NCBI GenBank assembly: GCA_035341665.1
Contig: DAOQVR010000003.1
Span: forward strand, 186,001 to 250,000
From: DAOQVR01 sp035341665
GTDB lineage: Bacteria > Chloroflexota > Anaerolineae > JAAYZQ01
DNA: 64,000 bases
Reading direction: 5' to 3'
Of the stretch, positions 50,853-59,580 are shown in pieces. How positions within the stretch are numbered: position 1 is the first letter of the stretch; the number at the start of each line of letters is the position of its first letter. Under the pieces are notes generated by a model. It saw only the letters and a program-made list of their open reading frames with translations. It ran no database searches and was not told the DNA's origin. The position numbers and the translations under genes were made by a program.

Positions 50853-51380
50853 GTGAAAGCGATGCGTTGGCTTGGTATTGCCGCTCTGTTGCTCCTGCAG
50901 GGCTGCGCTCTCGGTACAGGGGAAGTCACCACGGTTGGGGCGATCCTGGGCCGACCCGATGCGGCCGCCACCGCGTTCGTTGACGAGGATGGCACCCTTG
51001 TGATCGAGGTGACCAGTCCCAGTGGAATCGGGAGTGCGGAACTCACCATATCGGGGCCGATGCCGAAGCGGGCCGTCCTGCGGCTGTGGCTGAAGGGCCT
51101 GGAGGGACTCGAGGTCGGCTATGGTGAGACGGTAGTAACTGCCTCGCTACTCGGAACCACGGGCAGCAACCTTGTGGAGGCCATCCGCCTCGCCTCGGGC
51201 GAAGAAGAGCTCGTCACGCCCAGCAGCCCCTACTGGATGGCCGTACAGGTGGTGCCGACCGGACCCTCACCAGCGACGATCCCGCTTGCGCAAGGGCACA
51301 TTGAGATATCGCTGCCCGAGCACTTTCTCCGCAGCAAGGAGCGTACGGTAGCCATCCGCTGGGTCGACTTCTACCGCTAG
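50853..51380 (+). CDS. Small lipoprotein of unknown function
   Basis: A 175-residue lipoprotein. The GTG at 50853 follows GGAG; a second in-frame start, ATG 50862, is possible. Signal with lipobox LLLLQGC. The mature part has an immunoglobulin-like beta pattern (TLVIEVTSPSGIGSAELTIS; HIEISLPEHFLRSKERTVAI). It is isolated and convergent with the envelope operon. No family recognised. Confidence 0.75.
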   Translation: MKAMRWLGIAALLLLQGCALGTGEVTTVGAILGRPDAAATAFVDEDGTLVIEVTSPSGIGSAELTISGPMPKRAVLRLWLKGLEGLEVGYGETVVTASLLGTTGSNLVEAIRLASGEEELVTPSSPYWMAVQVVPTGPSPATIPLAQGHIEISLPEHFLRSKERTVAIRWVDFYR

Positions 51381-51461
51381 CCCTTACGCGGGGAAGTTAC
51401 ACAGCTGCCTATGCCCTGGGCTGGGACGCGCCGGTCGGGCGCACCGCGCAGGCGTGCGCGG

Positions 51462-53465
51462 CTAGTCTCTTGCCGTGCTCCTGGCCTGGTTGGTCGCGGT
51501 AGATGGGGCGGTTGGCTCGGGGGGCGGTACCCATTGAGGCAGTGGCCAATAGGGCCTCATCGGGTTGAAGTAGTTGTAGAGCAGGTTCGTCACATCGCGA
51601 TAGAGCGGTTGGACGATTCCATAATCGATCCAGGGCGAGTCCTGCCAGATGTAGAAGCTGACGAGCCACGTTGCCCCAGGGGAGAAGACGATGCCAACCT
51701 CCGCCCGGGTATCCCCCCATGGCGCATCGTATCCGGCAAAGCCATGTTTGTGTGCGAGCTTCACCTCCGCCGGGATTCCGGCTCCCAGCATATTGCGCAA
51801 GTCGTTGGACGCCATGACGTCTATCATCTCCTGGCAGTTCGCTGGAGAGAACGTGGCCGAGTCCAGCGAGCGAAGCTTGCCCTGGCCCTGCGTGCAGGCG
51901 TAGATGGTCTCGAGCAGGTCCGCCATCTCCCGGGGAGTGGCATGGACACAGCGATCGTAAGCGGGCACAGCGGAGACAGGTGCCGACCGCTGGAAGGCAG
52001 CAAGCCGGAATGCGCTGAAGGAGGCAGGGTGCTTGGCACTGTACCCAGTGGGGAGCGCCGCAGGCTGCAGACACGCGACAGCAGGTCTGTCCCGCTCCTG
52101 CACCTCACTCGTCTCGAGGCGGTACGGCCCACAGAGCCGGAAGTTCGCCAATCCGATCTGCTTCATGGTATTGGTGATGCGCTGCGCCCCCACGGTTGCC
52201 GAGCCACTGCCGACAAGGGCCATGAGGCGATTGGCGCAGGGATTGCAGGATTCGCTACCCAGCATAGCCAGCAGCTCGTCGCGGGTCTGTGGGTCGGGAG
52301 AGCCCTTGGTTGCTCGATACACCTCGACCATGATGCCGATCTTGACGACGCTCATGCCAGAGAGCACCACCCTGGCGTTGTGGTCGTAGACCACCTCCCC
52401 CGAGTCCAAGTTCTTCACAAAAAGACTATATACGCCGGCAAAGTCCGCCAGGCGGTCCTCGAGCGGCCCTGCCAGCAAGTCGCGCGTGATGGCAGGAGGC
52501 GCCGTCGGCGTCGCCTCCAACTCGATGGGGCCGGTCGCTCCGGACCGGAGCGCTTGGTCGACAAGATCAATGGCCTTCTGAACATCAAAGCGGGCGCCAG
52601 GCTCACCGGGATCGAAGAAATAGCCATGGGTGGTGGTCAGAGGGCCGTGATAGTCGGCAAAGTGGGGAAAGGTCCAGGTCAGCTCGCCCGTATAGGTGAC
52701 TAGAGGAGTTCCCTCCAGCCCTCCAGTGGAGCTGAGGGGGACGGTGGCCGTATAAAAGCTCGGAGCGACCGGGGCAACCTCCATTGTCGGGACGAGCGTG
52801 TTCAGCATGGACTCGATTCGCGCAGTGCTCTGGTCAGGCTCGACCAACGCCACCTCAAGATCGAGGCTGCGGCGGTCCGGAACAGGGACGGCCTCGTTAA
52901 CCTTTCTTGCCGACTCTTCCACTTGCAGGCGCCTGCCCGGCTGGCCTGGGATGAACGTCCGTTCCTGGACGTCGACCATGGGCTCGATGGCAGCCCGATC
53001 GTTGCTGGCAGCCACTTCCGAGAGGAACTCCTCGGCCGCACCCAGGTCAAAGGTCATGCTCAAGGGCACGTCCAGGGTGAGGGTAATCACCTCACCCTTC
53101 AGCCATTTCTGGAATTCCTGCCAGTAGTCGATCCGGTGGCTGGCGGCATAGGCCTGCTCCACCATCCCGTCCACATCGACGACAAGGCCAAGGTCGCGGT
53201 CTGGCTGGAGCGGAATCGCCTGCCCCAGATAGCGCAGGGTGATGCTCTCGTAGTAGGGCTGGGCGACCTTCTCCACCAGCAGAGCGCATGCCTCCGCAGG
53301 TGTCATGCCTCCGACGTCGACGCCCGCCACAGAGACACCCGGCTGGACCCGTGCGCGGTAAGCGTCGTACTCCGCTCGGGCTCTCCGGTAGGCCAGCGCT
53401 CCTACAGCCGTTAGCGTGACCAGAACGAGAGCCAAAGCAAGGACAACCGCCCGGCTGCGCGTCAT
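51462..53465 (-). CDS. VanW/YoaR-like domain fused to serine beta-lactamase-like hydrolase
   Basis: 667 residues with an N-terminal membrane anchor (VVLALALVLVTLTAVGALAY). Residues about 40-230 contain a peptidoglycan-binding-like repeat region of the VanW/YoaR type (VQPGVSVAGVDVGGMTPAEA; GQPGRRLQVEESARKVNEAV). The C-terminal half (about 330-640) is class A beta-lactamase-like: SxxK in GMSVVKIGIM, SxN-like SCNPCANRLM, and KHG in HKHGFAGYDAPWG. A carboxypeptidase or transpeptidase-like action on the cell wall is inferred. Start ATG 53465 overlaps the stop of the upstream peptidase gene (ATGA). Confidence 0.85.
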   Translation of the reverse strand: MTRSRAVVLALALVLVTLTAVGALAYRRARAEYDAYRARVQPGVSVAGVDVGGMTPAEACALLVEKVAQPYYESITLRYLGQAIPLQPDRDLGLVVDVDGMVEQAYAASHRIDYWQEFQKWLKGEVITLTLDVPLSMTFDLGAAEEFLSEVAASNDRAAIEPMVDVQERTFIPGQPGRRLQVEESARKVNEAVPVPDRRSLDLEVALVEPDQSTARIESMLNTLVPTMEVAPVAPSFYTATVPLSSTGGLEGTPLVTYTGELTWTFPHFADYHGPLTTTHGYFFDPGEPGARFDVQKAIDLVDQALRSGATGPIELEATPTAPPAITRDLLAGPLEDRLADFAGVYSLFVKNLDSGEVVYDHNARVVLSGMSVVKIGIMVEVYRATKGSPDPQTRDELLAMLGSESCNPCANRLMALVGSGSATVGAQRITNTMKQIGLANFRLCGPYRLETSEVQERDRPAVACLQPAALPTGYSAKHPASFSAFRLAAFQRSAPVSAVPAYDRCVHATPREMADLLETIYACTQGQGKLRSLDSATFSPANCQEMIDVMASNDLRNMLGAGIPAEVKLAHKHGFAGYDAPWGDTRAEVGIVFSPGATWLVSFYIWQDSPWIDYGIVQPLYRDVTNLLYNYFNPMRPYWPLPQWVPPPEPTAPSTATNQARSTARD

Positions 53466-56137
53466 CGGAAGAACCCTTCAATCCACTCGCGCGCCTCGAT
53501 CGGGCGCATGAACTGGCCGACATAGTGGTCAGCGGCCCATAGCTCCAGATGCAGGTGAAGCTCGCCCAAGGGGTTGCTGACCGACTCGGGCGTACCCGAG
53601 TTCCCGACTGTGCCGATCAGCTGCCCTTGCGCGACCGACGCGCCGACAGCGATCCCGGGGGCGATGGCGCTGAGGTGAGCATACCTGGAGACAAGGCCGT
53701 TCTCGTGCTCGATCCACACCTGCCGTCCGCGGTAGGCATCCAGGGTCTCAGGGGGCGTGTAACCGGACGAAGCCACTTGCGCGGCCCAGGCACGAGCCTG
53801 GGCCGCGGTGAGGGGCTCGTAGTCCAGCATAGCTCGGATGACCCTGCCGGCCGCTATTGCCCTCACCGGCGTATGGTTGTCGATCGTGACTCCGGAGGTG
53901 CCTGAGTAAAAGTCGATGCCTTCGTGCACGCCCAGGCGATAATGGCGCGGCGAGCCGGGCATCTGGTACTCGCGGCGCGTAATCGCGGCGCCGTCGATCG
54001 GCATAGCTAGGCCGCGCAGGCCTTCCAGCCAGGCAGGGTCATTGGGCTGCGCCTCGGGCGGCGCGTGGACATCCTCGCTCGGCTCAGTCGCCTCGCCATC
54101 AGCTCCGGTGACAGCGCCATAGACGTAGAGGACGTCCCGGGCGGCGAGAACCAAGTATGGTCCAGCTCCAGCCTCACTCCTACGTGGGTTCGCCCAGAAC
54201 GAGGTGACGGCTCGCCGGTCCGCAAAGCGATACTCGTGCGCAAGCTCACCGCTGTCTAGCTCGAGCTCCAGCAGCCGCCGGCCGCCCCGGTCCAGAACAA
54301 AGGCACCCGCATCCGTCGCAGCCACCTGGCGGGGCCTGACCAGCGTGATGTCGGGCTCAAAGGAGACGAGCGGCCGTGCGCTCGCCGCAGAGTTCTCGCC
54401 TCTTTGGTAGCGGACCAGGTCACCGACCGGAGTGTTGAGTGCTCGGGTCAGCACGTAAAGGCTGCCGTGCGAAGCGCTCAGATCTACATCTCGCCCCAGG
54501 GGAACATCCGCCCAGGCGGCTCCCGTCTCTCCCCGCGTGAAGCGCCAGACTTTCTCGCGCGTGGTTTCGAGAAGGAATCGCTCCTCCTCCCAAGCCGAAA
54601 CTGCCACGTAGTAATGATCCCCGGTGTCCAGTGTGCGACGGCCGTACCGCTCAAGTGCCCAAGATGCCGTGGGCGGGTCGAATCGATAGACATCGCCCGC
54701 GCGGTCCAACACGAACAGGGAGGCGGCCGCGCCGGTGCTTGGTCCCCCGCCGGCACCGGCCGAGGCCGCATTTGTGACCAGGTCGAGAGGCTCCGTAACG
54801 CGGACGCCGTCGACCAGATCGCCGGGCTCCAGGAGCACGTCGAATGCGGGGAGCACGCCGCCTTCGGCGGAGGCGCAGGCGGACTCTACTCCGTGAGGGG
54901 CCAGGTTGAGCGCAAGAACCTGCCCAGAATCCAGTAGGTAGATTGTCTCGCCCAGGATTTCCACCGAGAGCGGGTGCACAAAGCTGCCCGCGGGCACGCG
55001 CAGGGTGCAAGCGGCATCAAGCCATTCAAGCGGCGCACCAGCAGCGTCAGCGTCCGCGGCTACGATGGAATCAATCTTCGCCAAGAGCGAGCGCACACCC
55101 TCCAGGTTGCGTACAAACTCGACCGCCTCATGGTCGGTCAGCTCCACCGTGACTGAGGCGATGCCCTCTCCGGCAAGGTAGTCCCCCAGGTCACCTGTAA
55201 TACGGTACCCAGTCCAGCCCTCCTCTGGCACCGGGTAGCCGGTGCCTTCCGAAAGGACCTGGGCCAGCCGAGCAGAAGGGAGGTGACGCTGGCACGTGTC
55301 GGCAAAGATGGCCCCGGCGGCACTGTGATAAAAGACGGCAGCTTGGGCATCTGCCAGGAAGTCCTTCAAGGCCAGTGTCTCAGGCTCGGAGAAGGGGTAG
55401 CGACCGCCGGCTCCCGGGTGACTCCCTTCGGTGCCATAGGTGTCTGGAGACCAGTCGTTCCCGGCACAGCCATCCAGATCGGTGTCGGCGTTCCGGTTTA
55501 GGTCCACACTGTGCGCATTCCACCGCGTGCCATCTGCCAGACCGTCGGGATTTGCCGTGGGAAGGAGCCAGAGCGAGACGTTTCTCGGGACCTCGTCCGG
55601 GTGCATGAGGAAGTGAGTCAGGAGCCGTAGCACCAGGAGATGGGTGTTGGACTCGTAGGCACCGTGGATGTCGCCGATCAGCGCCACTTTGACCGGCCCG
55701 GTGCCCAAGCGGTAGGCGACCAGGGGCCGACCACGCCCGGAGAAGCCAATCACGGTACCCTGGTCGGGCGGGGTTTGCTCAACAGGCGTTGGCGAGACGG
55801 TGCCGGGTTGTCGCGTCGGGGAGATCGGCACCGGCTGCGCGGTTGCCTTGCCTCCCATGGATGGCACTGAGGAATCGATGGGCGAGGCGGATACGCCAGC
55901 CAGGTTTGCGGAGGCCGCAGGTGACGAGGTTGGCGAAGGCCCTGCTGCGGTACCAGTCGCTGTCGGCCCGCTTGGAAGGGCCGGCGTGGGTGTGCCCGAC
56001 GCAAGGCCCTGCGGACTCATGGCCGGGACATCCTGGGGCGGGAGAGTCACCGCGCCCGAGCCGATGAGGGTACCGGCAATGACCGTCAGGACAAACGCCG
56101 ACGCGATCAGGAAGTGGGCCTTCTTACCGAGATTCAT
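53462..56137 (-). CDS. M14-like carboxypeptidase, propeller-like middle and M23 endopeptidase in one chain
   Basis: An 891-residue exported protein. An N-terminal helix and a Pro/Ser/Thr linker (to about 120) lead to an M14-like domain (about 125-370) with DIHGAYESNT (H-x3-E rather than the usual H-x2-E), LPTANPDG, VFYHSAAGAIF and catalytic Glu in SVTVELTDHE. A beta-rich middle with propeller-like repeats (VFVLD..GRRLLELEL; LFVLDRAGDVYRF) follows. The C-terminal LytM/M23 domain (about 715-891) has HEGIDFY and HLHLELW with the zinc residues intact. It combines a carboxypeptidase-like and an endopeptidase-like wall hydrolase. It lies 26 bases after the M1 gene. Confidence 0.9.
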   Translation of the reverse strand: MNLGKKAHFLIASAFVLTVIAGTLIGSGAVTLPPQDVPAMSPQGLASGTPTPALPSGPTATGTAAGPSPTSSPAASANLAGVSASPIDSSVPSMGGKATAQPVPISPTRQPGTVSPTPVEQTPPDQGTVIGFSGRGRPLVAYRLGTGPVKVALIGDIHGAYESNTHLLVLRLLTHFLMHPDEVPRNVSLWLLPTANPDGLADGTRWNAHSVDLNRNADTDLDGCAGNDWSPDTYGTEGSHPGAGGRYPFSEPETLALKDFLADAQAAVFYHSAAGAIFADTCQRHLPSARLAQVLSEGTGYPVPEEGWTGYRITGDLGDYLAGEGIASVTVELTDHEAVEFVRNLEGVRSLLAKIDSIVAADADAAGAPLEWLDAACTLRVPAGSFVHPLSVEILGETIYLLDSGQVLALNLAPHGVESACASAEGGVLPAFDVLLEPGDLVDGVRVTEPLDLVTNAASAGAGGGPSTGAAASLFVLDRAGDVYRFDPPTASWALERYGRRTLDTGDHYYVAVSAWEEERFLLETTREKVWRFTRGETGAAWADVPLGRDVDLSASHGSLYVLTRALNTPVGDLVRYQRGENSAASARPLVSFEPDITLVRPRQVAATDAGAFVLDRGGRRLLELELDSGELAHEYRFADRRAVTSFWANPRRSEAGAGPYLVLAARDVLYVYGAVTGADGEATEPSEDVHAPPEAQPNDPAWLEGLRGLAMPIDGAAITRREYQMPGSPRHYRLGVHEGIDFYSGTSGVTIDNHTPVRAIAAGRVIRAMLDYEPLTAAQARAWAAQVASSGYTPPETLDAYRGRQVWIEHENGLVSRYAHLSAIAPGIAVGASVAQGQLIGTVGNSGTPESVSNPLGELHLHLELWAADHYVGQFMRPIEAREWIEGFFR

Positions 56138-56163
56138 GTGACACGCTGAACTCGAGTAGGGTG

Positions 56164-57957
56164 CTACGGCAGAACACGCTGGCGGAAATACTCCTCCTGA
56201 AGAGGAACAAGGTCGGCCGTGGTGAACTCACCCACCAGAGAGAAGAACTCGCGAGAGGTCGCCAGGCGATAGGCATGCCGCCGCTGGTACTCCTTGAGGA
56301 ACCCAAAGAAGGCCGGATCGCTCATCACCTGCCTCAGGTCGCGGACGAACTCGGCGCCTCGGCGATAGACAGCATCGGTATAGCCCCGGTTGTCGCGGAA
56401 CTCGTAGATCAGGTAGTCGATCTTGCCCGTCGGCGCCCATTGGTCAACGGCATAGCTCCACCACCACTGCGCATCGCCAGGAAGCACACGCTCGTAGTAG
56501 AGGTAGCCGCTGTACTCAGCCAGCGCCTCGTCCAGCCACGGCTCGGTGACCTGATCACTGCCCACCAGGCCGAAGAACCACTGGTGAGCGGCTTCGTGTG
56601 CTGTCAGCGGGATCAGGCCTGACCGGCTCGTGCCGTCGTATTGCTCGTAGAAGGCGGCTCCCAGGAAGGTCAGGCCCGTATACTCCATCCCTCCAGCAAA
56701 CTCTGTCTCCGCCACGCGGTACTCGGCATAGGGATAGGGACCGTATAGCTCGCCGAAGAGCTCAAGCGATTGAGCCGCCGTCTGGAGCACAGCCTCGCCC
56801 GCGGGCTCGTTCCCGGGGAAGGTGTAGGCGAGCACGGTGACACCGCCTGCCTGCCGGCTTGCTACCTGCCACCTGTCGCTCGCCGCAAAGGCGAAGGACC
56901 GAGCTTGGTCCACCTCATAGCTCCAGACACTCCCCGTTCGGGTCTCCTTTCCAGTCCCAGCCAGGACAATTCCCTCGGTCGCAGTGATCGTCACGCGGTA
57001 GTCGGCTACCTCGGTGACAAAGGGGTCCCCAACGGGAAAGTAGGTGAGCCCGTACCAGCCTTTGTCTTTGCGATAGGGCGCCACCACCGGGTACCAGTTG
57101 CCAAGACTCACCGATCGCTTGGAGTAACCGAAGCCCCCGTCACTGAACTCAGCGCCCGGGCTAATCTGGGGCAGACTGAGCTGAAAGTCCAGGTAAAGCG
57201 TGACCCGCTCCAAAGCCCCAAGCTCACGAGGAAGCTGGACTCGGAGTGTGACGCCCACCTGAGACACTTCGGCAGTCTCCTGCTTGCCGTCCACCTCCAC
57301 CCGGAGACGGTTGAGCTTGAACGCGTTCCTGATGTGATTTGGATGCACATTCAACATCAGGTCGCTCAGGGTCTGGCTGGTGACATTGGTGTAGTCGACT
57401 CTTTGCTGAACAGCGAGCTTGTGCCCCGCGTAGTCGAGCTGGACATCCATCGTGTAGTCGGTGCCCTCAAAGACGGGGAGGGGAGTTGGGCTAGGGGTAG
57501 GAGCGGGGCCTTCGGTCGGAACGGCTGCGACCTGGGGCCTCAGTCGAAAGTGGTAGACAGCCAGGCCGCTCAGGGCGAGGAGCAGGAGCACCGCCAGTGC
57601 AAGCATCACGTCAGGGACGAGTGTCGAGGGCTGACTGCCCTCCTCTCCCGCGCTGACCGGCGAACGAGGAGGGACGGCGGGCGCCGGCGTCTTGCCTCGC
57701 GACCCCACCCGCTTGCGACGCGGCGCAGACGTCGCTGCGGCACAGAGCTCGATCGCTCTCTCGGCTTCAAGGCCGAGTCCACTGGCGTAGGTGCGCAGAA
57801 AGCCGCGGACGTGCAGGCTGCTGGAGAACTGAGAAAAGTCCTCTTCCTCCAGCGCCTTCAGGTAGCCTAGCGGTATGCGGGTCTGCTCTGCGGCCTGCTC
57901 CAGGGATAGAGACTGTCCCTCGCGTGCCGTGCGCAGCCACTCACCCAGCTCCCCCAT
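56164..57957 (-). CDS. RodZ-like helix-turn-helix membrane protein fused to M1-family metallopeptidase
   Basis: 597 residues. Residues 1-70 are a HTH_25 (RodZ-type) domain (GEWLRTAREGQSLSLEQAAE; IPLGYLKALEEEDFSQFSSS). A single helix (about 115-137) and a Pro/Thr linker follow. Residues about 165-597 form an extracytoplasmic gluzincin: HEAAHQWFFG ... WLDEALAEY matches HExxH-x18-E of M1 aminopeptidases, with the substrate motif FAGGMEYTG (GxMEN variant, GGMEY). A cytoplasmic DNA/cytoskeleton-type module is thus joined to an external peptidase. The start ATG 57957 opens the operon. Confidence 0.9.
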   Translation of the reverse strand: MGELGEWLRTAREGQSLSLEQAAEQTRIPLGYLKALEEEDFSQFSSSLHVRGFLRTYASGLGLEAERAIELCAAATSAPRRKRVGSRGKTPAPAVPPRSPVSAGEEGSQPSTLVPDVMLALAVLLLLALSGLAVYHFRLRPQVAAVPTEGPAPTPSPTPLPVFEGTDYTMDVQLDYAGHKLAVQQRVDYTNVTSQTLSDLMLNVHPNHIRNAFKLNRLRVEVDGKQETAEVSQVGVTLRVQLPRELGALERVTLYLDFQLSLPQISPGAEFSDGGFGYSKRSVSLGNWYPVVAPYRKDKGWYGLTYFPVGDPFVTEVADYRVTITATEGIVLAGTGKETRTGSVWSYEVDQARSFAFAASDRWQVASRQAGGVTVLAYTFPGNEPAGEAVLQTAAQSLELFGELYGPYPYAEYRVAETEFAGGMEYTGLTFLGAAFYEQYDGTSRSGLIPLTAHEAAHQWFFGLVGSDQVTEPWLDEALAEYSGYLYYERVLPGDAQWWWSYAVDQWAPTGKIDYLIYEFRDNRGYTDAVYRRGAEFVRDLRQVMSDPAFFGFLKEYQRRHAYRLATSREFFSLVGEFTTADLVPLQEEYFRQRVLP

Positions 57958-58100
57958 CCTGCAACCTCACTTGGACTCTGCCGCTTGCTGCTCGCCCTCG
58001 AAGGGCCCACTGCGATGCCCCACTATACCGCGAACTCACTCTACCGGGAAACCAGAGCGGTCCCTATCACCGGAAGAGCCTTGCGAGCCGTACTCCTCTG

Positions 58101-59558
58101 CTAGCCTTTCATCACGGCGAGGGGCCGCATTCTGGCAACGCGGCGGGCAAGCCCGGCCCCATCGACAACCTCCACCACGGCGTCAACATCTTTGTAGGCC
58201 TCGGGGGCTTCTTCAGCCAGGCCAGACATACTGCCTGCTCGGACCTGAATGCCCTGGCCCTCGAGCCGAGTGCGCAGATCGGAACCGACCACCTGCCGTT
58301 TCGCAGCTGCACGGCTCATCGTGCGTCCTGCGCCGTGACAGCACGTACCGAAACTCTCCACCATTGCGCCGGCCGTCGCGACCAAGACATAGGAAGCCGT
58401 TCCCATGTCCCCCGGCACAAGAACGGGCTGCCCCACGGTCCGGTAGGCAGGCACGACCGCCGGGTCGCCCGGGCCAAAGGCGCGTGTGGCTCCTTTTCGA
58501 TGCACGCACAGCTTGAGCTTCTTGCCGCCGATCGTGTGCTCTTCGATCTTGGCGATGTTGTGCGCCACGTCATACACGACGTGAAGGTCGAAACTCTTGA
58601 CCTTGCCGGCCAGCACCCGTTCGAAGCTCCGGCGCGCCAGGTGTGTCATGCACTGCCGGTTGGCCCAGGCAAAGTTCGCTGCACTGACCATCGCGCCAAA
58701 GTAGCGCTGGCCCTCTGGCGAGCTGAGCGGGGCGCACACAAGCTCCCGATCCGGTAGCTGGATGCCGTACCTGCGAACGGCGGCCTGCAGGTCCCGCACA
58801 TATTCGTCACACACCTGGTGCCCCAGTCCTCGCGATCCGGAGTGTATCTGCACGACCAGCTGGCCTAGAAAAAGCCCGAAGGCGCGAGCGGTCTCCTCGT
58901 CGAAGACGTCGGTGACCTTCTGAATCTCAACAAAGTGGTTGCCGGATCCTAGGGTACCGAGCTGCGTGCTGCCGCGCTGCTTTGCGCGGGGGCTCACGGA
59001 GGAAGGATCCGCTCCCGGCATTGCGCCTCCCTCCTCCAGTCGCTCCAAGTCTTGCTGCCTTCCGAAGCCTGCCTTGACAGCCCAGGCCGCTCCATGCACA
59101 AGCACGTCGTCCATATCGCGGCCAGTCACCTTCCTGCCTCTATCCTCACCCCCGAGTCCACTGGGGATCGCGCTGTACAGAGCAGAGATCAGGTCACCGA
59201 TTGCGCCTTTCGCTTCCTCTGCCGTCAGGTCTGATGCCAGGAGGCGCACTCCGCAATTGATGTCGTACCCGACGGCGCCGGGCGAGATCACTCCGTCGGT
59301 GCAGCGGACCGGTACTACGCCGCCTATCGGAGGCCCATAACCCTGATGTGCATCGGGCATAACCAGGACTCGCTGGATAACGCCCGGCAAAGTGGCCGTA
59401 TTGACCAGTTGGTCGAGGGACTTGTCGCGAAAGATCTGCTGCAAAAGACGCTCGCTGGCGTAAATCCGGGCCGGAACGCGCATGTCCGCTCGGAAGCTGG
59501 CGGGGATTTCCCACGCGAACTCGCCCACGCGAACCAGATCGGCGTGTGTTACGCTCAT
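58101..59558 (-). CDS. rtcB: RNA-splicing ligase RtcB
   Basis: GTP- and Mn-dependent RNA ligase that joins 2',3'-cyclic phosphate and 5'-OH ends. 485 residues. Signatures: MPDAHQGYGPPIGGVVPV, GAVGYDINCGVRL, LGSGNHFVEIQ, and the guanylylated-His box CCHGAGRTMSR. The ATG at 59558 has GGAGGAAG upstream; the open frame further up overlaps the archease stop. It follows the RibF-archease fusion by 22 bases, in keeping with the RtcB-archease partnership. Confidence 0.97.
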   Translation of the reverse strand: MSVTHADLVRVGEFAWEIPASFRADMRVPARIYASERLLQQIFRDKSLDQLVNTATLPGVIQRVLVMPDAHQGYGPPIGGVVPVRCTDGVISPGAVGYDINCGVRLLASDLTAEEAKGAIGDLISALYSAIPSGLGGEDRGRKVTGRDMDDVLVHGAAWAVKAGFGRQQDLERLEEGGAMPGADPSSVSPRAKQRGSTQLGTLGSGNHFVEIQKVTDVFDEETARAFGLFLGQLVVQIHSGSRGLGHQVCDEYVRDLQAAVRRYGIQLPDRELVCAPLSSPEGQRYFGAMVSAANFAWANRQCMTHLARRSFERVLAGKVKSFDLHVVYDVAHNIAKIEEHTIGGKKLKLCVHRKGATRAFGPGDPAVVPAYRTVGQPVLVPGDMGTASYVLVATAGAMVESFGTCCHGAGRTMSRAAAKRQVVGSDLRTRLEGQGIQVRAGSMSGLAEEAPEAYKDVDAVVEVVDGAGLARRVARMRPLAVMKG

Positions 59559-59580
59559 GCTACTTCCTCCGGCACCCGAT

